From NCBI GenBank assembly GCA_013112715.1, contig JABFGB010000003.1, positions 62,001 through 126,000 of the forward strand: DNA of 64,000 bases, read 5' to 3'. Positions 8,950-17,086 of the stretch are shown piece by piece (the stretch's first letter is position 1; each line of letters opens with the position of its first letter). The stretch is from Chloroflexota bacterium (lineage in GTDB: Bacteria; Chloroflexota; Anaerolineae; Aggregatilineales; J027). Both the position numbers and the translations under genes were made by a program. A model generated the notes under the pieces. It ran no database searches. It saw only the letters and a program-made list of their open reading frames with translations, and was not told the DNA's origin.

Positions 8950-8967
8950 ACTTAACGAGCGTTAAGT
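8950..8967. promoter_or_regulatory. 18-bp palindromic operator candidate
   Basis: ACTTAACG-AG-CGTTAAGT is a perfect inverted repeat of 8 bases with a 2-base centre, the form typical of TetR-family operators. It lies 149-166 bases upstream of the PAP2 start used here and downstream of the aldehyde dehydrogenase stop. No TetR gene is in the window. Confidence 0.45.
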
Positions 8968-9032
8968 ATATTCTAGCAGAGGTTAATAGATTTTGATAGG
9001 GGATATGAAAAAAATCCGCCTTTCGGACGAGA

Positions 9033-10532
9033 TTAGGTGATTCTGAAGGCATCCTTCAATGCACACCGCCGCAGCCTTGAGAAACTCCGACAAGTGGTAA
9101 GGCCCTCACCGGTGGGGCTGGCGATGGTATATGAACAGTAGCCTTCGCCTTCGACTCCCAACCCCGCAAAATTCGGCCCGTTCTTCACAAAAATTGAGCA
9201 GTCCATCAATCGCGCCATGTGTGTCATATGATCCACATTTTTGCTGTGAATCACCGCTGTGTGCCGATACCCATGTTCACTGCGCCACGCCAAATCAATC
9301 GCGCTGTACACATCCGGCATTCGCACGACTGGCATAAACGGCATCATTTGTTCTGTCCATACCAGCGGGTGGTCGGGTTCGACCTCAGCTACAATCTGAC
9401 GTACTTCCGGGCCAACTTTGATGCCAAGTTCGCGCAGCAGCACACTTGCATTTTGCCCAATAAATTCCTTGTGCATGTAGGCGGCCTGTCCCGGGCCATG
9501 ATCTTCCCGACACACAATGCCCCACAAGCGCCGTATTTGCCATGACGTCAGCACATACCCGCCATGCGCCGCCATCGCCTCGACCAAATCATTCGCCACC
9601 CGATCCACCACAAAGGTGCCTTTTTCGGTGGTGCAGATGATGTTGTTGTCAAATGAACCGCCCCGCACAATATCCCGTCCGGCCTGTTCCAAATCCGCAG
9701 TTTCATCCACGACAGCAGGCGGATTCCCCGGCCCTGCACAAATGGCCCGTTTGCCGGATTTCATGGCCGCACTAACCACACCTGCCCCACCTGTGACCAC
9801 CAGCACCCGTACACGCGGATGGTGCATCAATTGAGTAGCGGTTTCGATGGTCGGGTCAATGCACGCGGACAATAAATTGGGTGGCCCGCCCGCGCTCAAA
9901 ATGGCTTGATTCAACAGCTGGATGGTGTAATTGCTGGCGCGTTTAGCCGAGGGGTGAGCGTTAAATACCACCGCATTTCCCGCGCTGACCATGCTAATCG
10001 TGTTATTAATCACCGTGCTGGTTGGATTGGTGCTGGGAATAATGCTGCCAATCACGCCAAACGGGGCATACTCCGTTATGGTCAACCCGCCATCTCCGCT
10101 GAAGGCCTCTGTCGTCAAATATTCCGGGCCGGGGGTCAAATTGGCGTTCATCCAATTTTTGGTAATTTTATCTTCGGCGCGACCCATGCCTGTTTCGCTA
10201 TGGGCCAATTGCGCCAGCAGCACCGCGTTTTCAGTGGCGGTTTGGCGGATGGCGGTCACCATCTTATTGCGAATACTGAGCGGGAGGTCATGCAAATCGT
10301 GGAAAGCCTGATTGGCGGCGGCAATGGCATCTTCTAGAGTCGGGTGAATCCCATAGCCCAGTTCAACTCCTAATTCGCGCAAATGTGCTGGGGGAATTGC
10401 ATCCGCCATCGTCGGCAGGGCTTCGAGCGGTGTTCGACCCATCGGCTGATAGGTGGTGCCAATATCGCGCATCACCCGGCTGATAATGGCATTAATTTCG
10501 TTCTCGCTTAAAGGCAATAAAGCATTCGACAC
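9033..10532 (-). CDS. CoA-acylating aldehyde dehydrogenase (EutE/PduP type)
   Basis: This family oxidises acetaldehyde or propionaldehyde with NAD+ and CoA to the acyl-CoA, or runs the reverse reaction. The 499-residue protein carries the catalytic cysteine in SFDNNIICTTEK (C300). It also has 'GSIIPSTNPTSTVINN' near 160 for cofactor binding and the family end motif 'TIASPTGEGLTT'. EutE/PduP enzymes usually carry an N-terminal microcompartment-targeting helix. The start here (MSNALLPLSENEINAIISRVM) is amphipathic and could be a remnant of one, but no shell genes are nearby. It begins with GTG, preceded by AAAGGG. A TATAAT lies on this strand at 10569-10574. Confidence 0.88.
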   Translation of the reverse strand: MSNALLPLSENEINAIISRVMRDIGTTYQPMGRTPLEALPTMADAIPPAHLRELGVELGYGIHPTLEDAIAAANQAFHDLHDLPLSIRNKMVTAIRQTATENAVLLAQLAHSETGMGRAEDKITKNWMNANLTPGPEYLTTEAFSGDGGLTITEYAPFGVIGSIIPSTNPTSTVINNTISMVSAGNAVVFNAHPSAKRASNYTIQLLNQAILSAGGPPNLLSACIDPTIETATQLMHHPRVRVLVVTGGAGVVSAAMKSGKRAICAGPGNPPAVVDETADLEQAGRDIVRGGSFDNNIICTTEKGTFVVDRVANDLVEAMAAHGGYVLTSWQIRRLWGIVCREDHGPGQAAYMHKEFIGQNASVLLRELGIKVGPEVRQIVAEVEPDHPLVWTEQMMPFMPVVRMPDVYSAIDLAWRSEHGYRHTAVIHSKNVDHMTHMARLMDCSIFVKNGPNFAGLGVEGEGYCSYTIASPTGEGLTTCRSFSRLRRCALKDAFRIT

Positions 10533-10586
10533 GGCGGCGACCCTTTCAGATGTAGCTACACGTGTTTAATTATAGCGAAAACTTTA

Positions 10587-11060
10587 TCAATTGCCCGAAT
10601 CGTAAAATCGTTGGTAGCGATACATTAGATCGTCGGTGATAGCCGTCTGGAGTGGGCTGCGCATAATCGTCCGGGTGGCGCGATCAATCATCATGGTGGT
10701 CAGGCGATGAAAAGCGGCGGTGTAGTTGCGCGAAAAATCCACCGGACTGCGACGGCGCAGCAATTCCGGCATATTGGGGCAGTGGGCGGCCATTGCCACC
10801 ATCACCGGACGGCTCGCCATGACAAACCGTCGAAAATCACTGGCGATATAACTTTCGCGTAGAGCCGCAGGGCTGGCAATGACCAGTAGCATATCCGAAT
10901 TGTTGAGGGCCTGCTCAATTCCCGATGCCCAAGTCGCTGGACTGTCATTGGAGGCGCTGTCCCAATCCAACCAGACAGTGGCCCCAAGCCGTCGCAAATC
11001 ACGCGCCAAATAGACTGCGAGATTTTCATCTTCAGGAGCATAGGTAATAAAGATCTGCAT
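10587..11060 (-). CDS. Stand-alone TIR-domain protein
   Basis: TIR domains are flavodoxin-like modules. Bacterial ones often cleave NAD+ or make cyclic nucleotide signals in defence, and others act as scaffolds. The 157-residue protein is almost all TIR: 'IFITYAPEDENLAVYLARDL' at the start (box 1), 'GATVWLDWD' (26-34) and 'LLVIASPAALRESYIASDF' (58-76). At the place where NADases have the catalytic Glu (SPxxxxSxWxxxE) this protein reads ...ESYIASD, with D75. NADase activity is therefore doubtful. No NLR, ThsA or SMODS-like partner is adjacent. The 3' end lies 55 bases from the aldehyde dehydrogenase start on the same strand. Confidence 0.82.
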   Translation of the reverse strand: MQIFITYAPEDENLAVYLARDLRRLGATVWLDWDSASNDSPATWASGIEQALNNSDMLLVIASPAALRESYIASDFRRFVMASRPVMVAMAAHCPNMPELLRRRSPVDFSRNYTAAFHRLTTMMIDRATRTIMRSPLQTAITDDLMYRYQRFYDSGN

Positions 11061-11171
11061 ACGTCACTTTTCGTTTGTTGTTTTTATGATATGAATGTCA
11101 AATTAGGCCAGAAAATCACAGGCCCTACTCTTTATGTCGCTAAATTGTGGTTAAGATTGTCGCTTCGTTGC

Positions 11172-12821
11172 CTATTTAGCCTTTAATGTGTCGCAAACGG
11201 GATTCCCAAGTATATTGAAGTCCATTTGCACCGTCTGATTGTCCGTAAACCGACTCCAGATGCTCATGTCTTCAAATTCGCACTTGGCTTCATCCCCATC
11301 CTCCCGCTCAAACAGCAGGATATAGATTTCTTCGCGGCTGTCCACGCGCTCTTGCCCCAAACCGCGTGATCCTGAGCCTGCCGCAAGGCTGTATTCCGGC
11401 CAGAAAGGTTCGGGGCTGGTCTTTTGATCGGCTCTAATATCGCGCCCGTCTCGCCAGCGGTCTATCGTGTAATTACATACATCAACCGTGTAACGCTCGT
11501 CTCGATATTTGGTCGTACAGACATCGCGGCAAACCCGCTCATTACGATACGACCCATCCCCTTGATCCACCCGGCGAGTATCACATTCTTCGCGGCACGT
11601 CTGTCCATCTGCCACTTTTCGGGTGCGAGTCTCCGTATGGCGGCTGACATCGTAGGCATCGTTGGGCATATTCACGCAGTCCGCCGATTCGTCTACCTGC
11701 CTAAATTCATCAAGGTGGATGATGCGCTCCCACTGATGCCCAGCGACGACCAATTCCTCCGTTTTCTTATAGGTGAACGCAAATACACCCGCCACAATGC
11801 TCGTCACTAAAAATGTGACCAGCCCGATGATGCTCAATTCTCTGCGACGCAGGCCCAAAAGGATGGGGCGATTACGCGCCGCCAGTTTTTCCTCGCGGGC
11901 AATGCGCTGAATATCCCCGTCGAATCGCTCTTGGGCCAGATCACGTGCTTGGAAGCCATCTGCTACCCCACTTGCACCAACCATGCCTGTGGTGACCTTG
12001 CCGGGGTCTTCCCGCAAGCTGGCATTCTTGGCCCCGGTCTTATCCGAGCCGCACGACCCGCAGAAATTGGCATTGGCACTGTTGGCTTGATCACAGGCAG
12101 GGCATATCCAGTCCACGCCATGATACACATGATTTTCCAGTGCAATTTCTTCACCGGGTTTGGGGAAGTAGCGTTTTTCGGCATTTTGGGGCGCACCGCA
12201 GTTAGGGCAAAACCGATGGGTCACGCCCAGCAGTTTTTTCGTGTTACAAAATTCGCAGTCCCACAGCATTTCATAAACACCCGTCGTTTCGACCCGTGTA
12301 CCGCCCTCTCCCCGCCGTGTACGTTCCATGCCTGTCGCCGCTTGGAATTTTTTATTTACATCTTGAATAGGCGAGTTTTGGCCCAGATTTTGCATCGCGC
12401 CAGCAAGACTACTGGCCGACGGAGCCGCATTTGAACTGACAGGGGTGGTGGACTGGACGGATGGGGCGGATTTCCCCGCTTGGCGCAAAATCTCGGCGGC
12501 TTGCGCGGAGACACTGTCGGCCAAATCACTGACATCTAAAGTCATGAAGATGCCCGTGCCTTCGACAAATTTGAGGAACTGCTGTGTCCAAACCACATCC
12601 AGTTCGGCATCTTGAACACGATCTGCCGCTTTCGTTTCTTGGATATGTTGCGCGGCTGCCCGTGCCACGTTTTTGAGTTGCGGCACAGGGTCATTGTTAT
12701 GAACTTGCTCTAATGCGGGAATCGCCGCTGGGTCGCCCAAAATGCCCAGTTGAAACATAGCCCGCAGCCGAATTCGTTCGTTAGAACTTTTCAGTTCTCC
12801 CAAAAGGGTTTCTATAGACAT
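11172..12821 (-). CDS. HEAT-repeat/double zinc-ribbon single-pass membrane protein
   Basis: The 549-residue protein has four visible parts. Residues 1-65 form a HEAT-like helical pair (MSIETLLGELKSSNERIRLRAM...). Residues about 185-260 hold two CxxC...CxxC zinc ribbons (CEFCN...FCPNCG and CPACD...FCGSCG). One membrane helix covers about 322-345. The C-terminal 200 residues are rich in Arg, Asp and Cys (about ten Cys), with motifs such as RTCREECDTRR and VCRDVCTTKYRDERY, and probably lie outside the cell. I do not recognise a named family for the whole protein. The layout suggests cytoplasmic metal or protein binding linked to a disulfide-stabilised external domain. It precedes the TIR gene on the same strand by 111 bases. 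Confidence 0.7.
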   Translation of the reverse strand: MSIETLLGELKSSNERIRLRAMFQLGILGDPAAIPALEQVHNNDPVPQLKNVARAAAQHIQETKAADRVQDAELDVVWTQQFLKFVEGTGIFMTLDVSDLADSVSAQAAEILRQAGKSAPSVQSTTPVSSNAAPSASSLAGAMQNLGQNSPIQDVNKKFQAATGMERTRRGEGGTRVETTGVYEMLWDCEFCNTKKLLGVTHRFCPNCGAPQNAEKRYFPKPGEEIALENHVYHGVDWICPACDQANSANANFCGSCGSDKTGAKNASLREDPGKVTTGMVGASGVADGFQARDLAQERFDGDIQRIAREEKLAARNRPILLGLRRRELSIIGLVTFLVTSIVAGVFAFTYKKTEELVVAGHQWERIIHLDEFRQVDESADCVNMPNDAYDVSRHTETRTRKVADGQTCREECDTRRVDQGDGSYRNERVCRDVCTTKYRDERYTVDVCNYTIDRWRDGRDIRADQKTSPEPFWPEYSLAAGSGSRGLGQERVDSREEIYILLFEREDGDEAKCEFEDMSIWSRFTDNQTVQMDFNILGNPVCDTLKAK

Positions 12822-12923
12822 GAAAATACCCCTCCCCCGTGAGGAGCAACAAGAAGGTTGTATATCATAAAATAATACAATACTTGTGAATTCAGTTTCA
12901 ATTCAAGAATTGATAGAGTAGCC

Positions 12924-12956
12924 AAAAAAATAGGCGAATCGGTGGACTCGCCTATT
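12924..12956 (-). terminator. Rho-independent terminator after the phosphohexomutase gene
   Basis: AATAGGCGA (12929-12937) pairs with TCGCCTATT (12948-12956). Read on the minus strand the stem is followed by a T run from the A tract at 12924-12930. It lies 14 bases past the stop of the phosphohexomutase gene. Confidence 0.8.
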
Positions 12957-12969
12957 TTAAATGAGGGAG

Positions 12970-14388
12970 TTATTTGGAAAACGCACTTATCTGTGCTTTT
13001 AATTTGGCCTGATCAATCTCGCCATACTTACTTAACAGCGTGCTGAACCGCTGCATATAGTTCACCAAATCCGGCGCGGTGGGGGCTTCAAAACGCAGCG
13101 TGATGGCTGGTTGGGTATTGCTGGCACGTACTAAACCCCAGCCTTTGCCAAATTGCACCCGTGCCCCGTCTACATCAATCACCGGGAACTCCGCCGACAG
13201 TTTGGATTTCAGTTCATTAATAATCTCAAATTTAACAGCATCTGGTGTGCTGAGGATGATTTCCGGGGTTGCCAGCATCGCAGGCATCCGACCCAAAATG
13301 GCACTCAGCGAGTCCTGCTGCTTAGAGAGGATTTCGAGTGTCTTGAGCGCAACCAATGGAGCATCATCAAAGCCGTAATAATCCTCCCCGATGAAAATAT
13401 GCCCACTAACTTCGCCGCCGAGTAGTGCCCCTACTTCTTTCATCTTCAGTTTCATCAGGCTGTGGCCGCTCTTCCACATAATCGGTTCACCACCCGCTGC
13501 CCGAATGACATCATCCAGCATCTGACTGGCTTTGACGTCATAGACAATTTTTGCGCCGGGGTGACGGGTCAGCATATCTTGGGCGAGCAATGCGATGAGG
13601 CGATCTGCCGACACATGATGTCCGTGATCGTCAATTAGCCCACAGCGATCCGCATCCCCGTCAAAGCCGATGCCGAAATCTGCCCCAACTTCAACGACTT
13701 TGGCTTCAAGATCTTTGGTCAATTCGGGGTCTTCCGGATTGGGCAGGTGATTAGGGAACGTGCCGTCCGATTCACAGAAGAGACAGACCACCTCGATGCC
13801 GAGGGCCTCCATCACTGGGGGGACATACGTGCCGCTGAGACCATTGCCAGAATCCACCACAACCTTAAGTTTACGGTTGCCCATCTTGACCATGCCCTGA
13901 ATAGTTTTCATGTGGCGGTGAATCATCTCAAGGTCTTGTACAACTTCGCCCAGTGCGACATTAAAATCATCATTTTGTATCATGTGCAGCAGGTCTTGGA
14001 TTTGAGCATCCGCCATCGCTAATTTACCATAGGCCATCTTGATGCCGTTATACTGGGTATTCAAATGGCTGCCTGTAATCATTATCCCGGCGGAGTTGGC
14101 ATTCGACGCAGCGGCATAATAAACCGTCGGCGTCATCACAAAGCCAACATCTACCACCCGTACTCCGGTGCTAGCCAACCCTTTAACGATGGCATCTTTC
14201 AAGGGTGGGGTGCTAAGGCGGTTGTCGCCCCCGACAAAAATCTGTCTCATGCCAAATGACCGTTGGATATATGAGCCATAGGCTTTGCCTACAAGTTCGG
14301 CAACTTGGGGTGTCAATTCTGGGTCCGCACCCGCAACCGTTCCCCGAATGTCATATTTCCGAAAGATATTGCTCCTAATTTGGGCCAT
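12970..14388 (-). CDS. Phosphomannomutase/phosphoglucomutase (alpha-D-phosphohexomutase family)
   Basis: These enzymes interconvert hexose 1- and 6-phosphates for polysaccharide and cell-wall precursor synthesis. The 472-residue protein shows the phosphoserine loop TGSHLNTQYNG (S107 by position; the usual form is TASHNPxxYNG). It has the Mg2+-binding loop DGDADR at 243-248, a sugar-binding 'GGEVSGHIF' segment and a C-terminal phosphate-binding 'VRASNTQPAITLRFEA' region. Asn where many members have Pro in the serine loop is a mild deviation. Substrate choice between mannose and glucose cannot be settled from sequence. It is divergent from murF-alr, which fits shared envelope roles. Confidence 0.92.
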   Translation of the reverse strand: MAQIRSNIFRKYDIRGTVAGADPELTPQVAELVGKAYGSYIQRSFGMRQIFVGGDNRLSTPPLKDAIVKGLASTGVRVVDVGFVMTPTVYYAAASNANSAGIMITGSHLNTQYNGIKMAYGKLAMADAQIQDLLHMIQNDDFNVALGEVVQDLEMIHRHMKTIQGMVKMGNRKLKVVVDSGNGLSGTYVPPVMEALGIEVVCLFCESDGTFPNHLPNPEDPELTKDLEAKVVEVGADFGIGFDGDADRCGLIDDHGHHVSADRLIALLAQDMLTRHPGAKIVYDVKASQMLDDVIRAAGGEPIMWKSGHSLMKLKMKEVGALLGGEVSGHIFIGEDYYGFDDAPLVALKTLEILSKQQDSLSAILGRMPAMLATPEIILSTPDAVKFEIINELKSKLSAEFPVIDVDGARVQFGKGWGLVRASNTQPAITLRFEAPTAPDLVNYMQRFSTLLSKYGEIDQAKLKAQISAFSK

Positions 14389-14480
14389 GTATATGCTCCT
14401 TTACTGTCACTCCAAACAAAACTCAGGTACACTGAAAACAATGGATTAAATATGGTCAATCTTCATTTCGAGACAAACTC

Positions 14481-17072
14481 ATGATCAACCTTTATGACAT
14501 CCTAGAAGCCGCCGACGGTCAGCTTTTTGGTGAGCCGAACAGCCAAATCTTCACGGATTTTTGTTTTGACTCGCGCCGTGCCCAACCGGGCCAGATATTT
14601 GTTGCTGTCAAAACCACGCAAGGCGATGGGCACGACTATATGGAAGATGCTGTTGCCAAAGGGGTGACGGGCATAATGTGTACCCATCCACCCAGCTTTG
14701 ACACCGATGGCCTCACCGTCGTTGTCATGCGCGATGTCGAAAAAGCCTTGCTGCGGTGGACAGAGCGTGTCATCACCAAATACGGTGTCAGCGTTATCGC
14801 AGTGGCTGGCAGCAGCGGCAAGTCTACCACAAAAGAAGCAATTGCGGCGGTACTCCATACAAAATATAAGGTCTACAAAAATCCGGGCAGCTTTAATGGT
14901 CGCTTTGGCCTGCCAATGGCCCTCGGCAAACTGACGGCGGATTATCAGTTGGCTGTTCTCGAATTTGGGGTAGATCAATTTGGTGAGATGGCCGAGATGG
15001 TCAAGGCCACCAAGCCAATGGTGGGGGTGGTGACGAATGTGGGGCACTCGCACCTAGACCGCTTTGGCACGATTGAGAGCATTGCTGCCGAAAAACGAGT
15101 ATTGCTCGAATCCCTGCCCGAAGACGGCATTGCCATCTTAAATTACGATGATCCGCTGGTTCGCACGATGCAAACCGCCACCAAAGCCTCGGTCATGACC
15201 GTCAGTGTGGATTTAACAGGCAGCGCATTCGGGGCCGACTTGACAGCCTTTAATGTCCTAATTGGGCGTTACAAAACGGGTTTTGATCTGCGGTATGGCA
15301 CCCAGCGCTATATCGGCAAATGGACACCGCTGCTAGGGGTGCATCAACTCTACAGTGTTATCATGGCGACAGCGATGGGCCTCTGTTTTGACGTACCAAT
15401 GGAAGATAGTCTACATGTCTTGACCGAATTGGAACCCATGCCGGGGCGGATGCGTTCTTTGCATGGGCACAATGGGGCGCAAATTGTAGACGATACCTAT
15501 TCTGCCAATCTGGAAAACACCTTGTCGGCGTTGGAATGGGTTGAGGAAATTCAGCGTCCCCGTCGTGGCAAAACGATTGATGAAGCACCCCAGACCGGGC
15601 GTATCTACTGCGTAATGGGCGACATGACCGGACTCGGCGCATCCAGTTTGCGAGGGCATCGTCAAGTTGGCGAGCGCGTGGCCGAAGTTACACAAGAACT
15701 CGTCACCAAAGGCGAACTGGCTACCGAAATTGCCCGCAGCGCACAGGACAGCGGCCTGCCCCTCAGCCAAATTCATATGACCTATTCGGCTCAAGATGCC
15801 GCCCAATCTATTAAAGACAAACTTGGCCCCGACGATATTGTGCTGGTCAAGGGCAGTCAAGCCGCCCGTATGGAGCGGGTGGTGCGCGAATTATTGGCCG
15901 ACCCAAACGATGCCGTATTGTTGGCCCGTCAAGAAAGCGCCTTTGATTCGGTGTGGATGGACCGACCTGCCCGTCCCACGTGGTTGCACATTGATATGGA
16001 CGCCGTTGCCCATAATGTTCGCCGTATCAAAGAAATCATCGGCCCAGAGGTCGAAATGATGGCGGTGGTCAAGGCCAACGCCTATGGACACGGTGCGATA
16101 GCCGTCAGCACAACCGCCCTGCTCAACGGTGCGACCTACTTAGGGGTCGCCAGCATCAACGAAGCGATTGAACTCCGCGACGCCGGCATTACCGCGCCGA
16201 TTTTGGTTTTGGGCTATACCCCGGCATGGGCGGCGGGTTTAGCGATTCGCTATAACGTGACTGTCACCCTGTATGATATTGAACTGGCGCGTGCTTTTGA
16301 ACGGGTAGCCACCGAGATGAATTCAAAAGTGCGTGTCCATGTCAAAGTAGATACAGGGATGGGGCGCTTGGGGCTTATGCCGGAAGATGTACCCCAATTT
16401 TTCCGTATCCTGACCAAGATGCAGCATCTCGAAATTGAAGGCATTTTTACCCACTTTGCATCTGCTGATGATGATGAGGGTTACACCGAATATCAGATCG
16501 AGCGTTTTGAAGGCGCGATTGGGCCACTCTTGGCCGCGGGCTATAGCTTCCGTTATATTCATGCCGCCAACTCCGCCGGATTGCTCCAATTTCCTCATGC
16601 CCGCTTCAACATGGTACGTGCGGGTATTGCGATGCATGGCCTACATCCTAGTGCCCTCTGCCAACTTCCCGACGATTTTATCCCGGCCCTAACGTGGAAA
16701 ACGACCATCGCCCAAGTCAAGCGTTTTTCCAGCGGCGCGTACATTGGCTATGGTAAGACCTATCGTACTATCGGGCCAGAAAAAATCGCCGTCATCCCAG
16801 TGGGCTATGCCGATGGTTTTCGCCGTGCTCCCCAACATTGGGGCCATGTCTTGGTCCATGGTCAAGAAGCCCCCATTGTCGGGCGGATAAGTATGGATCA
16901 AACCACCATCAACGTCAGCCACATTGAAGATGTCAAAATTGGGGATGAAGTTGTCCTGATCGGGCGCCAAGGTAAAGCGCGGATTACCGCCGAAGAAGCG
17001 GCGGAACGCCTTGAAACCATTAACTATGAATTGGTCAGCACCATTTTGGCGCGAGTGCCGCGTGTAAAGTAG
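14481..17072 (+). CDS. murF-alr: MurF-alanine racemase fusion
   Basis: Two enzymes for peptidoglycan D-Ala-D-Ala use are fused in 863 residues. Residues 1 to about 480 are MurF, which adds D-Ala-D-Ala to UDP-MurNAc-tripeptide: N-terminal uridine-binding part with DSRR (30-33), ATP loop GSSGKST at 110-116, central 'GRFGLPMALG', and 'DDTYSANLENT' near 337-347. From about 497 the protein is a PLP-dependent alanine racemase: 'WLHIDMDAVAHNVR', the PLP lysine in VVKANAYGHG (K531), the catalytic tyrosine in VGYADGF (Y776) and 'GRISMDQTTIN'. All key residues of both halves appear intact. Such fusions are known in Bacteroidota. The next gene starts 14 bases downstream. Confidence 0.95.
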   Translation: MINLYDILEAADGQLFGEPNSQIFTDFCFDSRRAQPGQIFVAVKTTQGDGHDYMEDAVAKGVTGIMCTHPPSFDTDGLTVVVMRDVEKALLRWTERVITKYGVSVIAVAGSSGKSTTKEAIAAVLHTKYKVYKNPGSFNGRFGLPMALGKLTADYQLAVLEFGVDQFGEMAEMVKATKPMVGVVTNVGHSHLDRFGTIESIAAEKRVLLESLPEDGIAILNYDDPLVRTMQTATKASVMTVSVDLTGSAFGADLTAFNVLIGRYKTGFDLRYGTQRYIGKWTPLLGVHQLYSVIMATAMGLCFDVPMEDSLHVLTELEPMPGRMRSLHGHNGAQIVDDTYSANLENTLSALEWVEEIQRPRRGKTIDEAPQTGRIYCVMGDMTGLGASSLRGHRQVGERVAEVTQELVTKGELATEIARSAQDSGLPLSQIHMTYSAQDAAQSIKDKLGPDDIVLVKGSQAARMERVVRELLADPNDAVLLARQESAFDSVWMDRPARPTWLHIDMDAVAHNVRRIKEIIGPEVEMMAVVKANAYGHGAIAVSTTALLNGATYLGVASINEAIELRDAGITAPILVLGYTPAWAAGLAIRYNVTVTLYDIELARAFERVATEMNSKVRVHVKVDTGMGRLGLMPEDVPQFFRILTKMQHLEIEGIFTHFASADDDEGYTEYQIERFEGAIGPLLAAGYSFRYIHAANSAGLLQFPHARFNMVRAGIAMHGLHPSALCQLPDDFIPALTWKTTIAQVKRFSSGAYIGYGKTYRTIGPEKIAVIPVGYADGFRRAPQHWGHVLVHGQEAPIVGRISMDQTTINVSHIEDVKIGDEVVLIGRQGKARITAEEAAERLETINYELVSTILARVPRVK

Positions 17073-17086
17073 TAGGATGTATAGGA

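Noticed and set aside
9906..10337. Plus-strand open frame of 143 codons inside the aldehyde dehydrogenase gene
   Set aside because: It is wholly antisense to a well-conserved gene, with no ribosome-binding site or recognisable domain.
10587..12821. TIR plus HEAT/zinc-ribbon genes as a known antiphage system such as Thoeris
   Set aside because: No ThsA-like or other known effector is present, the TIR active-site Glu is missing, and the neighbour looks like a surface protein.
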